This document shows, piece by piece, positions 28,159 through 37,493 of a stretch of 55,760 nt of DNA; the stretch's first letter is position 1, and every line of letters starts with the position of its first letter. Origin of the DNA: Candidatus Binataceae bacterium (GTDB lineage Bacteria; Desulfobacterota; Binatia; Binatales; Binataceae). Location: the NCBI GenBank assembly GCA_036495685.1, contig DASXMJ010000205.1, forward strand, positions 1 through 55,760, written 5' to 3'. Under the pieces are notes generated by a model. That model saw only the letters and a list, made by a program, of their open reading frames with translations. It was not told the DNA's origin and searched no databases. The translations under genes and the position numbers were made by a program.

Positions 28159-28366
28159 CGAAAGCTCGTGAGCTACAGTTAGGCACGCACGGAATGCCTA
28201 CTCAAGCGAACCCCCAGCAAAGTTCGAGTGAGACGGCCACTTCCCTCCGCGAGAAACCCATGCGCCAGGGCAATCGCGTCAGCTGCCGCCGTGGTCGCCC
28301 AGAAACCGTATCGCATGCAGCCTCTCCCGCCGCAGAGGCCCGGTGTTTGAGCGCTCAATTTCCCCG

Positions 28367-29352
28367 TTACTCAAGAACGATTTTCCCGGCGATGATTTGT
28401 TGCTCGGCTGCTTTGGCCTCCTCCAACATGGCCGCCGGAATCTTTGACTGGAGGCGTGGATTGTAGACCACCTCGACCATGCCCTCCTTCATTCCATATT
28501 CCAGCATCCCGCCCCGGAACTCACCGCTCTTGATCTCCGTGGCGATGCGCACGAATGCCTTCGGAATGTGGATCACAGCGCTAGCCAGAACGTTATCGGG
28601 CGCGACGGCATTCTGATCGCCGTTTGCGCCGAACGCATAGATGTGTGATTGCAACGCAGCCTGGAACACGCCCAATCCGGCAGCATCGGCGTTATGGAAG
28701 AGCAAGTCGGCTCCAGCGCTGACCTGCGCGAGGGCGGCCTCCTTAGCCGCGCCTACGTCATCGAAGCTGCCCGTGAAGCTGACCAGCATCCGTCCCTGCG
28801 GCCGGGTTGCGAGGAATCACCGGCGGGTTCCCGCGAAGGTCAGCTTGATCGATGGCAGCTCGATTCCGCCGATAGCGCCGATCACTCCGGTCTTGGTCAT
28901 TCCGCCTGCGATCACGCCCTGGACGTAGGTTGCTTCCTCGATTTTGAAAGTCGGCGAGGAGACATTTGCTGCCGATCCGCTCCCGGAAGTCACGATGAAC
29001 CAGGTCTTCGGAAACAGCTTTCCCACTTTGAGCGCAGCGTCTGTGTACTCGAATCCGTGCGCGAAGACGATATTGAACCGCGCGAGGCAAAGTCGCGCAG
29101 CGAATCCTCGAAATCTGCCGGCGACTGCGTCTGCACCAGCGCAGTCTCGACATTCAGAGCTTGCTTGATCTCCTGAAGACCGTGGAATGCCGCCGCGTTC
29201 CAGCCTGCATCGCTCACCGGGCCGGGTGTGAGCAGCGCGACCTTAAAAGCCGCGGCCCGGTGGACGTCGGAGTGCTGGATTGACAGCTCGAGGTGATACA
29301 GAACGCTACTACCAGCGCGAACTCCGCACCTCTCGACTTGAGAAGCCACCAC
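28367..29352 (-). pseudogene. BMP-family ABC transporter substrate-binding protein, degraded
   Basis: Remnant of a basic-membrane-protein (BMP/Med) family periplasmic binding protein. These proteins usually deliver nucleosides or similar ligands to an ABC importer. Homology starts near 29244 (KVALLTPGPVSDAGWNAAAF) and continues to DSLRDFASRG. A one-base loss near 29075-29079 then shifts the frame: the next part (NIVFAHGFEYTDAALKVGKL) is readable only in another frame. An in-frame TGA at 28817-28819 interrupts it again, and the C-terminal third (VSFTGSFDDVGAAKEAALAQ onward) ends at 28367. No intact signal peptide is seen upstream, and no permease or ATPase genes adjoin. It is almost certainly non-functional unless the sequence has errors. 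Confidence 0.85.
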
Positions 29353-29439
29353 AATCGACCTTTCGCCAAAACTACACCTCGCACGCTTTTAGCTGCATCG
29401 TTGACTATCAGAGCGGGGAGGGGTAATCGATAAGAGCAT

Positions 29440-30573
29440 TTGTCTTACCCAGGCTCGCATGAGTTGGCGGCGAGCATCGGAGAGAGCGGTTTGCTGGAAA
29501 GGTTGCTTCGTCGTTTGAGTGGCGTGGTGTTGGCTTTGGCCGCGAGCCTGGCTGTGATGAGCCTGGCCGGTGCAACATCCTGCCGTGCTGCAGCTGAGCT
29601 ACCCTTCCCCCGCCCGGCATTCATCGAGCCCAACGTTAAATTCTGGGTCGACGTTTTCACCACCTATTCGGTGCGCGATTTTACGATCGTCGATCGCGAC
29701 AAGGTGTCTCGCCTCTACCAGGTTTTCCATCTCCCCGGTGATGGAATCCCGACCCGCGACGATGTCGATTGGGTCAACGTCTACCTCAAGTCCAAATATG
29801 TCGACATACTGCAGCGCCTTGCGTCGGGCCATCAGCCGGAGACCTCCGAGGAGCGGCGGGTAGCCGAGATGTTCAAAGGAGAGTCGCCGAGCGCCTATTC
29901 GATCGCGGCGGAAAACCTCCGGGTCCAGGAGGGATTGCGCGAGCGCTTTCGTGAAGGGCTGGTTCGCAGCCGCTACTATCGGCCGACTATGGAGCGAATC
30001 TTCCGGCAGGCGGGGCTTCCCCCTGAGCTGGTCACTCTGGCCCAGGTCGAATCGGGCTTCCAGACGCACGCCAAGTCTAGTGCGGGTGCGTGCGGCATCT
30101 GGCAATTCACCCGCGCAACCGGCGCCAAGTATATGAACATCTCGCGCCACCACGACGATCGGCTTAACCCGGTTCGCTCGACCGAGGCGGCCGCGAAGTT
30201 GCTGCGATCCAACTACGACCAGCTGGGTGATTGGGCGCTGGCCATTACCGCATACAACTACGGCACAGGCGGCATCGCTCGGGCCGCGGACCTCTACGAG
30301 GGCGACTACGCGACCATGATCGAACGCTACCAGGGGCCGCGTTTCGGCTTTGCGGTGAAGAACTACTACGCGGAATTCCTGGCTGCGATGGACGTCTACG
30401 AGAACGAAGAGACTTATTTTCCGGGAATCAAGGACGAGGTCGCCAATCTTGTAGCCGAGGATACCGAATCAGAACCCGACGAGGAGGCGCCCCGGCACTT
30501 AAGAAGCAGCCACCGAGCCCGACACCACGGCGCCGCCCATCATCATCACCATACCCACCGAGCTAGTGCCTGA
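29440..30573 (+). CDS. MltD-like lytic transglycosylase
   Basis: A 377-residue exported murein hydrolase with an SLT (lysozyme-like) domain. The N-terminal hydrophobic stretch VVLALAASLAVMSLAGATSC could be a lipoprotein or type I signal. The catalytic Glu is E204 in LAQVESGFQ, followed by the SLT motifs SSAGACGIWQFTRATG and AITAYNYGTGG. It cleaves the MurNAc-GlcNAc bond, forming 1,6-anhydroMurNAc, during cell-wall turnover. No LysM repeats follow. Instead the C-terminus is acidic and then strongly His/Arg-rich, ending in runs of His. The TTG start at 29440 is the longest option; TTG 29491 is an alternative. It stands alone between the BMP pseudogene and the convergent GST gene. Confidence 0.85.
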   Translation: MSYPGSHELAASIGESGLLERLLRRLSGVVLALAASLAVMSLAGATSCRAAAELPFPRPAFIEPNVKFWVDVFTTYSVRDFTIVDRDKVSRLYQVFHLPGDGIPTRDDVDWVNVYLKSKYVDILQRLASGHQPETSEERRVAEMFKGESPSAYSIAAENLRVQEGLRERFREGLVRSRYYRPTMERIFRQAGLPPELVTLAQVESGFQTHAKSSAGACGIWQFTRATGAKYMNISRHHDDRLNPVRSTEAAAKLLRSNYDQLGDWALAITAYNYGTGGIARAADLYEGDYATMIERYQGPRFGFAVKNYYAEFLAAMDVYENEETYFPGIKDEVANLVAEDTESEPDEEAPRHLRSSHRARHHGAAHHHHHTHRASA

Positions 30574-30731
30574 TTCTCCGGGATCGGGAAAACCCTGATT
30601 GTAGTGCCCGCGCAGAGAGGCGTGGTCGATGTGTTCCTATCCGCGCCGAGGTTAATTTAGTCCCGCCTGCGCCCCTCACCGTGGGCTTGCACACTATTTT
30701 TCGTTTTTTGGAACAGGCTTTTGGGAGATCA

Positions 30732-31412
30732 TCAGCCGCCGCTTGAGGCGTCGGCGACTTTGCTGCGAGGGCTGATGGCCCGGTAGCTCTTACGTTGGCG
30801 CAGGTTGTGCAAATATCGCTCGACCCGCGGAAATACGTCGAGCTTCATTCCATCGACTTCCAGGACCATCGCCACTGCCATCATCGGAGCGTCTGCAAGC
30901 GAGAACTCGCCGCAGACATAATCTCCGCCACCCTGGTTTCCCTCCAGCAGCCTCTCCATAAAGGGCAGGTCGCGCCCACGCAGTAGTTCGCGCCCCTTTT
31001 CCATCTGCTCCTGGTCGCGCTTCTCGGGGGGGCTCCAATACGGCATCCAGATGAGCGGAAGGCTGCCTGCCAGGATGGCCTCATCGGCGAACTGCTCCGC
31101 CTGGCGGATGTGGTTGCGCGCCGTACGGTTGTGCGGCATCAGCCGGACGCCGCTTGTGTAGTGATCCTCCAGGTATTCGTTGATCACGGTGGAGTCGAAG
31201 ATGATCAGGTCTTCGTCCTCGATATAGGGGACTTTGCCGAGCGGGTGCTTGGCCAGCATCTCGGGAGGTTTTTTCCACAGATGGCCGGGCGGCAGATTTT
31301 CGATCCTGTAGGGGACGGCTTTTTCCTCCAGCACCACTTTGGTCTTACTGGCGTGGGTGGAGCGCAAGGTCCCCCAGGGATAGTCGCGTTCCGTGGTATA
31401 CAAGACGATCAT
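30732..31412 (-). CDS. Glutathione S-transferase family protein
   Basis: A 226-residue GST. The N-terminal thioredoxin-like domain (about 1-85) contains SKTKVVLEEKAVPYRI, HPLGKVPYIEDEDLIIFDST and VINEYLED, the glutathione-binding ES/DS-T region. The helical C-terminal domain contains LADAPMMAVAMVLEV. GSTs conjugate or reduce electrophiles with glutathione. The specific role is unknown. The open frame continues upstream to 32105 on the strand opposite glnE. ATG 31412 was chosen because it gives a standard GST N-terminus (MIVLYTTERDYPWG) and avoids that overlap. It is divergent from glnE across 94 bases. Confidence 0.85.
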   Translation of the reverse strand: MIVLYTTERDYPWGTLRSTHASKTKVVLEEKAVPYRIENLPPGHLWKKPPEMLAKHPLGKVPYIEDEDLIIFDSTVINEYLEDHYTSGVRLMPHNRTARNHIRQAEQFADEAILAGSLPLIWMPYWSPPEKRDQEQMEKGRELLRGRDLPFMERLLEGNQGGGDYVCGEFSLADAPMMAVAMVLEVDGMKLDVFPRVERYLHNLRQRKSYRAISPRSKVADASSGG

Positions 31413-31506
31413 CGCCGGTGCCTCCAGAGGTCCTAAGCCAGCGTACCACTGAGCGTCCGCGTGGCACCATGCTTTCGAGCAGCAACCTCTGTTATCGTCT
31501 ACCGCG

Positions 31507-34455
31507 ATGCCAGCGGTGCGCGAACTCAGCCCCGAGCTTCGACCGCTCGCTGAGACGCTTCGGCAAAAGCTTCCCTCCTTGGCGGCGCGGCCCGATGCGA
31601 TCATAGCCGAGCGCGCGCCCGATGAGCGCGCCGCGCTCGCCGCGCTCCTGCAACTCGCCGAACTGTCGCCCGACCTCCTGGCCACCACGCTGCAAGATTC
31701 CACAATTGCGGGCGACCTGATCTTCTGCCTCGGCGCATCCGACCTGGTGCGGTCGGAGTTAACTGCCGCCGGCGATCGATGGATCGAAACATTCCGCGTG
31801 GCGCGTTCGGCATCGGTCGAATCGATTCGCGCCACCATGCGATGCGACCCGATAGTCGCAACCACGCGCCCGGACGCCGCGGCGGCATTAGGCGAGTTCA
31901 AGCGACGCGAGTTTACCAAGATCGCGATCGCCGACCTGCTGCGGCGCATCGATGTGGCCGAGACCGCCCGCCTGATGTCGGCGCTGGCAGACGAGTCTAT
32001 CCGCGCCGGATTGGCTGCGGTGAAACATCTGATGGGTCCGCGCGCGAAGGATGCAGGCGCGTTTTGCGTGCTCGCGATGGGCAAGCTCGGCGCCAACGAA
32101 CTCAATCTCAGCTCGGATATCGATCTGATGTATCTCTACGATGCGCCCGATACCCAGGCTGCCGCGGTATCCGCCGCGCGAATGGGGGAGCTGCTGACCG
32201 AGATGCTCTCCGACGGCTCCTTTCGGGTCGATCTGCGGCTGCGCCCGGGAGGCCGCAGCTCGCCGCTGGTGGTCCCGTTCGAGGGCGCGCTCAGCTTCTA
32301 TCAGAACTACGGTCAGACCTGGGAGCGCGCGGCGCTGTTGCGCGCGCGCGCGGTTGCCGGCGCGGTTGCAATGGGCGAGAAGCTGATCGCGGAGCTCGGG
32401 AGTTTCGTCTATCGGCGCTTTCTCGATTTCGATACCCTGCGCCAGCTGCGCGCGATGAAGCACCAGATCGAAGCGGAACTGAGATCGCCCGAGCTGATCG
32501 CGCGCAACATCAAGCTCGGGCGCGGCGGAATCCGCGAGTTGGAATTCGTTGCCCACGCCCTCACTCTGATTTATGGCGGCCGCGACCCGCGAATCCGTAC
32601 CGGTAACGCGCTCGCCGCGCTGCGCCACCTCGAGACCTACGGCTACATGGCGCAGGAACGGGCGACCGCCCTGGCGGAAGCGTACGTTCTGCTGCGCGAC
32701 GTCGAGCACAAGCTGCAGGTGGTCGCCGGAATGCAGACCCAGACCCTTCCAGCAGACGATGCGGCCATGCGCGCCCTGGCGGCCCGCATGGGTTTTGGGA
32801 AGGAGGCGGGAGCGTCGGCGCGTCTGGTCGAAGCGCTGGAACGGCGTCGTGGGCTGATTGCGTCTCAGTTTCGCGAGACCCTTGCTGGGGGCGAAGAGGA
32901 GGTGCGTCAAGCTGCTTCTCCCCAGGCGGTCGCGGCCTGGGCCAACGCGGGGGAGCACCATTTGACTGTCCCTCTGTTAGCCGCCCTTGGTTATGCATCG
33001 CCCGAGGAAAGCGCCCGGCATCTTGAGCAACTGTGGCGCGGACCTGAGCATTGGACGCAGAGCCCGCGCCGCCGCGAATTGCTCGACAGCCTCGGTCCGG
33101 TCCTGATCGACGAGATGCGCTCGCTGGCCGATCCAGATCTGGCTATCATGAACCTCGCCGCGTTTATCGCTGCGGTTGGCGCACGGACGTCATTCCTCGG
33201 GCTCCTCGAGCAACATCCGGTTACTCGCCGCGTCCTGCTCAGGCTGTTCGCGTCAAGCCGCTATCTTTCCACCATCTTCATCCGGCATCCGGACATGCTC
33301 GATACGCTGGTCAGGTCCGATCTGGTACGCGCGCGCCGGACTCTGACCGAGTTGAAGGAGGAAGTTGGCGAACTAGTCCGGGCCTGCCCCGACTTTGAGG
33401 GTCGCCTGGATGCGCTCCGCGCATTTCGCCATCAGGAGTTTCTGCGCATCGCAATCGCCGATCTCGCGGGCGAGCTCAAGCTGCCCGATGTGGAGACCGA
33501 ATTTACCAACCTGGCCGAGGCGGTGCTGGCGGAGTCGCTCGAGGTGGCGCGCACCGAAATTGCGAGCCGTCATCGAATTCCCGCGTCGCTGCGGATGGGG
33601 ATTCTTGCAATGGGTCGGCTCGGCGCGGGCGAGATGACTTACAACTCCGACCTGGACCTGATTTTCGTTTATGCGGATGCCGGCACGGGCGAGTCCGACG
33701 CTGCTTTGGTCGCGTCGCGCATCGCGCAGAAGCTGATCGCGGTGCTCGAGTCTCGTACCCGCGAAGGCTACGCATACAAGCTCGACCTGCGACTACGGCC
33801 TTCCGGTAACCAGGGGCCGCTGGTGACTTCGCTGCCAGGTTTTATTTCGTACCATCGCGAGAGCAGCGCAGTTTGGGAGCGCCAGGCGCTGGTGCGCGCC
33901 CGCGTGGTGGCAGGGCATCCGGGCCTGGCAGCCGAAGTGGAACTCGCCCGCCAGGAGTTTGTCTTTTCCCGTGGACTCGACACCAAGGGGGTCGCCGAGA
34001 TCGCCGCGATGCGCGAGCGGATGGCGAACGAAATCGGGATCGAGGACAAAAGCCGCCTCAATCTGAAGCAGGGGCGGGGCGGGCTCATCGATGTTGAGTT
34101 CCTGACCCAAATGATGGCGCTACGGCACGGGAAGGATTATCCGGGGCTGCGGGTCCGGAACACCCGCGCGCTGCTTGCCGCACTGCACGACAGCGGCCTG
34201 GTGGAGGCTGCGGACGCGGCCAGTCTGGCGGACAATTTTTATTTTCTTGCGCGCCTGGAGAATCGCCTGAGAATCGAGAGCGATCAGCCGGCGTGGGCGG
34301 TGCCGACCGAACATGATGCGCTGTTGCCGCTCGCACGCAGGATGGGCTTTCAGGGCGAGGACGGCCCGGAGCGCCTGCTCAAGGAATTGCAGGAGCGACG
34401 CCGACGAACCCATCAGATCTTTGAAAAATACTTCGCAGCGGAAACCGCGGCGTGA
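31507..34455 (+). CDS. glnE: Glutamine synthetase adenylyltransferase / deadenylase
   Basis: Bifunctional cytoplasmic enzyme that adds AMP to, and removes it from, a Tyr of glutamine synthetase in response to PII/GlnB, tuning nitrogen assimilation. It is 982 residues, a typical length. Both nucleotidyltransferase centres are intact. The N-terminal deadenylase motif is GKLGANELNLSSDIDL (about 192-207) and the C-terminal adenylylase motif GRLGAGEMTYNSDLDL (about 703-718). Each is followed by a LRLRP motif (VDLRLRPGG and LDLRLRPSG). RGGIRELEFVAHALTLI and RGGLIDVEFLTQMM are also present. No glnA or glnB adjoins. It converges with the TonB receptor gene after 25 bases. Confidence 0.96.
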   Translation: MPAVRELSPELRPLAETLRQKLPSLAARPDAIIAERAPDERAALAALLQLAELSPDLLATTLQDSTIAGDLIFCLGASDLVRSELTAAGDRWIETFRVARSASVESIRATMRCDPIVATTRPDAAAALGEFKRREFTKIAIADLLRRIDVAETARLMSALADESIRAGLAAVKHLMGPRAKDAGAFCVLAMGKLGANELNLSSDIDLMYLYDAPDTQAAAVSAARMGELLTEMLSDGSFRVDLRLRPGGRSSPLVVPFEGALSFYQNYGQTWERAALLRARAVAGAVAMGEKLIAELGSFVYRRFLDFDTLRQLRAMKHQIEAELRSPELIARNIKLGRGGIRELEFVAHALTLIYGGRDPRIRTGNALAALRHLETYGYMAQERATALAEAYVLLRDVEHKLQVVAGMQTQTLPADDAAMRALAARMGFGKEAGASARLVEALERRRGLIASQFRETLAGGEEEVRQAASPQAVAAWANAGEHHLTVPLLAALGYASPEESARHLEQLWRGPEHWTQSPRRRELLDSLGPVLIDEMRSLADPDLAIMNLAAFIAAVGARTSFLGLLEQHPVTRRVLLRLFASSRYLSTIFIRHPDMLDTLVRSDLVRARRTLTELKEEVGELVRACPDFEGRLDALRAFRHQEFLRIAIADLAGELKLPDVETEFTNLAEAVLAESLEVARTEIASRHRIPASLRMGILAMGRLGAGEMTYNSDLDLIFVYADAGTGESDAALVASRIAQKLIAVLESRTREGYAYKLDLRLRPSGNQGPLVTSLPGFISYHRESSAVWERQALVRARVVAGHPGLAAEVELARQEFVFSRGLDTKGVAEIAAMRERMANEIGIEDKSRLNLKQGRGGLIDVEFLTQMMALRHGKDYPGLRVRNTRALLAALHDSGLVEAADAASLADNFYFLARLENRLRIESDQPAWAVPTEHDALLPLARRMGFQGEDGPERLLKELQERRRRTHQIFEKYFAAETAA

Positions 34456-34480
34456 CGACTGTTCCGTCCGCAACCGATGC

Positions 34481-36517
34481 TCACTGCAAGTCCAGCTTGA
34501 CGCCCGCCACGAAGTTTATCGGCGGCGAGCGAAAACCGAACGCCTCCGAGTAGTTTCGGTCGAACAAGTTTGAAATGCGCGTGAACACTTGCTCGTCCTG
34601 CAGGTAATTCCATCGTCGTCCCAGCGCGTAGGATGCGACCAGGTCGAACCGATAGTAGGCATCGTGGTTTTGGATGGTCCCGACCGGAGTAATGTCGTCG
34701 CGATCGCCCACAAATGTCATCGCGAAACTGCCAACCACCTGGTCATGCGCGAGCAGCATGCCATTGCCGATGTATTGGAGCAGCCACTGCGCGGACCATT
34801 TGGGAACCCGCGTCGGGGTCGCTCCGGAAGCGGAGACGTGGGTCTCGTCGAGATAGGTCACGCTGCCGCTTAGATTCAGCCCTTTGTAGAGGGTGATGCT
34901 CGGGACAATCTCGACGCCTTGGGTATCAACCCGGCCCGCATTTCCGGCCATCGCGCCGAACTGACAACCCGGACCCACCGGGCACGGCACGGTGACGATC
35001 AGATCGTGTACTCGCCGCGAGAAATAGGTCGCGGTGAATGATGCGAGTTCGCCAAAATTGGTCGTGAATCCGCCGTCGTATTCGCTGGAGATTTCCGGTT
35101 TCAGGTTGCGATTGCCGAAGCCTGGAAAATAGAGTTCGTCGAACGACGGTGCGCGGAAGCCTTCCGAGTAGCTGCCGCGCAGCCTGGTGGAGAGTTGCGT
35201 GATGGGAATCAGCACCGACCAGGACGGACTCACTTCTGTGCCGAACTGGCTGTTGCCATCGACGCGGAAACCGCCGGTCGCCAGCAGGTGGCCGTTAAGA
35301 AACGTCGCCTGTTGTTCGAGGTAGCCCGCATATTGCTGCTGGGTCGCGGTGAAGTTGCTCGCCGATAGGGTCCCGGCGAACAGCGAGGTGCTGTCAGAGC
35401 GCGCCCACAAGCTCCTGAAATCGAAACCCGATACGGTGCGGAAATTTTCGTTCCAAGTGTAGACGGCTTCGATCTGCGCGCCGCGACTTTCTTCCGGAAT
35501 ATTGTCGACCTCGCTGCCGTCGAAGCCCAGGAACGGTGTCTCGTTGAGCCGAATCTGGTTGCGCACGTAGTAGCCGTTGGCGCGTACCACCAGCCGCTCG
35601 CCGAACTTATGCTCGACCTCGCCCTTGTAGAGCATGAATTCGCCGCGCTGATGGGCAGTCGGATTATTCGGGACTCCGAACGGAATGGTGAAGTTGGTCA
35701 GACTCACGTTGGACATGATGTAGCGGGCGAAGCCGCGCACAGTGGTGTCGTCAGTTGGGTGATAGTCAAGGCGTCCCTGCAGCGAGAGGTTATCGGAGTT
35801 GTCGTTGACCAGATGAAAACCCTCCGTCGAGAAATAGTCGACCGAGCCCGAGAACCCGAGCTTGCCTTGCGCTCCGCTCACCGTGGCGATTTGCCGCTGG
35901 GTCGCGCTGTTGCCGCCCTGCGAGAGAAGGGTCGCGGCGGGCGGCCCCTCGCCTTCCTGCGACAGGATATTCACGACGCCGCCGATCGCCTGCGACCCAT
36001 AGAGCGATCCGCCGGCGCCGCGCAGGACCTCGATGCGGTTGAGATTCTGGGTGGTAAGATTCGCGATGTCGAATGCGCCGGTGGTTCCCGAGTTGACTTC
36101 TACCCCGTCGATCAGAATCAGCGATTGCGAAGCCGACGCGCCCCGAATCGATACGTCGCTTTCGGTTCCGGGAGAGCCGCTCTGAGTCACGGTGACCCCC
36201 GGAACCTGCTGCAGCGCGGTCCCGACGCTTTGAATCTTCTGCGACTCCATTTGCTGATCGGGCACCACTGTGACGGTGGTGCCAATCTGATCGATCGGCT
36301 GCGCGACTCGAGTCGCGGTCACGACGATGGTCTTAAGCTTGGTCTCCTGGGCGGGGGACGGCGTCGTTTGCGGAGCGGTCTGAGTGGATTGGGATGCTGC
36401 CGGGGTTGCGGACGCCGATGGTGTAGAGAGCGGCGACGGGTCGGCGTGGCCCGGTGTACGAAACGCTCCGATGCATACGAGGACGACGCAAATGACAAGA
36501 AATGTCAGCCGATTCAT
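34481..36517 (-). CDS. BtuB-like TonB-dependent outer-membrane receptor
   Basis: A 678-residue outer-membrane beta-barrel that imports corrinoids, as inferred from its riboswitch. The signal peptide is residues 1-26, with hydrophobic FLVICVVLVCIGAF ending near GHA. A Pro/Thr/Gln-rich linker and a TonB-box-like IVVTATRV follow. The plug domain (about 70-185) shows SIRGASASQSLILIDGVEV and VLRGAGGSLYGSQAIGGVVNI. The remainder is the barrel, ending in aromatic-containing strands to KLDLQ. AGGAG lies just before ATG 36517. A cobalamin riboswitch precedes it and cobU is divergent, so vitamin B12 or precursor uptake is the best-supported role. Lack of btuFCD genes nearby means the inner-membrane step is encoded elsewhere. 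Confidence 0.88.
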   Translation of the reverse strand: MNRLTFLVICVVLVCIGAFRTPGHADPSPLSTPSASATPAASQSTQTAPQTTPSPAQETKLKTIVVTATRVAQPIDQIGTTVTVVPDQQMESQKIQSVGTALQQVPGVTVTQSGSPGTESDVSIRGASASQSLILIDGVEVNSGTTGAFDIANLTTQNLNRIEVLRGAGGSLYGSQAIGGVVNILSQEGEGPPAATLLSQGGNSATQRQIATVSGAQGKLGFSGSVDYFSTEGFHLVNDNSDNLSLQGRLDYHPTDDTTVRGFARYIMSNVSLTNFTIPFGVPNNPTAHQRGEFMLYKGEVEHKFGERLVVRANGYYVRNQIRLNETPFLGFDGSEVDNIPEESRGAQIEAVYTWNENFRTVSGFDFRSLWARSDSTSLFAGTLSASNFTATQQQYAGYLEQQATFLNGHLLATGGFRVDGNSQFGTEVSPSWSVLIPITQLSTRLRGSYSEGFRAPSFDELYFPGFGNRNLKPEISSEYDGGFTTNFGELASFTATYFSRRVHDLIVTVPCPVGPGCQFGAMAGNAGRVDTQGVEIVPSITLYKGLNLSGSVTYLDETHVSASGATPTRVPKWSAQWLLQYIGNGMLLAHDQVVGSFAMTFVGDRDDITPVGTIQNHDAYYRFDLVASYALGRRWNYLQDEQVFTRISNLFDRNYSEAFGFRSPPINFVAGVKLDLQ

Positions 36518-36564
36518 GAACTCCTCCGAGTTCAGTCGGCCATCCGCGGAGGAAAAGACTTAAA

Positions 36565-36594
36565 AGCCCTAACCCCCACAAGAGGGATTGGGCT
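36565..36594 (-). terminator. Terminator-like hairpin in the receptor leader
   Basis: On the minus strand AGCCCAATCCCTC pairs (two mismatches) with GGGGGTTAGGGCT across a TTGT loop and is followed by TTTT. It lies between the riboswitch and the receptor ATG, so it is a plausible expression platform: attenuation when cobalamin is bound. Confidence 0.6.
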
Positions 36595-36649
36595 CCAGGC
36601 AGGTCGTCACCTGATGCCGACCCTCCCCGCGGAAGGCTGACGTCGTAAT

Positions 36650-36795
36650 GACCCGGCCGGTCTCCTGGCTTGGGGATCATCCTTGGGCCCGCCTTCCTGC
36701 CGCAGCAGTGGCATCGTGGGCCTTTGTCCCCCCGTACAGTTGCGGGGCAGCGCCGGATTCTAACCGGCTTCCCGTACACCGGGTGCGCGCAACAT
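36650..36795 (-). promoter_or_regulatory. Cobalamin riboswitch upstream of the TonB receptor
   Basis: Read on the minus strand, the leader has the diagnostic elements of the AdoCbl riboswitch in order: GGGAAGCCGGTTAGAATCCG, then CGCTGCCCCGCAACTGT, then GCCACTG, GAAGGCG and the B12-box segment AAGCCAGGAGACCGGCC. The spacing matches the family. It lies about 130 bases upstream of the receptor start and should lower its expression when intracellular cobalamin is high. Confidence 0.95.
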
Positions 36796-36856
36796 TTACG
36801 CCGTGATCGCGAGGTAGTCAACCGGTCGTCGAACGCGCAGCGGCAGGAGAGTAGCC

Positions 36857-37387
36857 TTGTGCGTCGTGGAAGGAATCACGTTAATCACCGGCGGCGCGCG
36901 CAGCGGGAAAAGCGCATATGCTCTTAAACTCGCGGGGGAGCGCCCGGGAGTGCGACGAGCATATGTCGCAACCGGCGAGGCTTCGGATGAGGAGATGGCC
37001 GCGCGCATCGCGCGGCATAAGGCCGAGCGCCCGGCCGACTTTGCGACCATCGAAGAGCCGGTCAAGCTGACCAGCGCGTTGCAGCATCTCAGCGGCAGTG
37101 CGGAGGTGGTTCTCATCGATTCGCTGACCCTGTGGGTATCGAACCTGATGGGGGCTTATCCGGCGGAGGAAGCATTCCGGCAGGAGTGCCTGAGGCTCGC
37201 GCAGGTTCTCGCGCAGGCGCCGTTCGACAGCATCGTGGTGACTGACGAGGTCGGCAGCGGCATTGTGCCAGACAACGTGGTGGCACGCCGCTTCCGCGAC
37301 CGGCTGGGTTTTACGAATCAGTGGATCGCACAGGCAGCAGGCGAAGTATTCCTGATGGTTAGCGGGTACCCGCTGAAGGTGAAATAG
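36857..37387 (+). CDS. cobU: Adenosylcobinamide kinase / adenosylcobinamide-phosphate guanylyltransferase
   Basis: Bifunctional cytoplasmic enzyme that phosphorylates adenosylcobinamide and transfers GMP to it, a step in nucleotide-loop assembly and cobinamide salvage. The 176-residue length is typical. The P-loop is TGGARSGKSAYAL (G12-S19). AYVATGEASDEEMAARIARH contains the guanylylated His region, and LIDSLTLWVSNLM and VTDEVGSGIVP are family signatures. The start is GTG 36857; GTG 36866 is an alternative. It is divergent from the riboswitch-controlled receptor. The riboswitch points away from cobU, so only the receptor is controlled by it. No cobS/cobT/cobC neighbours are present. Confidence 0.93.
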   Translation: MCVVEGITLITGGARSGKSAYALKLAGERPGVRRAYVATGEASDEEMAARIARHKAERPADFATIEEPVKLTSALQHLSGSAEVVLIDSLTLWVSNLMGAYPAEEAFRQECLRLAQVLAQAPFDSIVVTDEVGSGIVPDNVVARRFRDRLGFTNQWIAQAAGEVFLMVSGYPLKVK

Positions 37388-37493
37388 ACGCTTCCCGGCG
37401 ATCCTCTCCGAGAGCGCATTCAGACGCGGCGCAAGAAAAAGCGCTCGCAAAAAAGAGCAGCACGGGAATGCCCGCGCCCCTATGACAGGCTAT

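Noticed and set aside
31413..32105. Upstream extension of the GST frame
   Set aside because: It is antisense to glnE, low in complexity (Ser/Arg/Ala-rich) and has no domain; GST similarity starts at 31412.
35609..36640. Long plus-strand frame opposite the TonB receptor
   Set aside because: It is a GC-driven shadow of the receptor gene and the riboswitch leader, without any recognisable motif.
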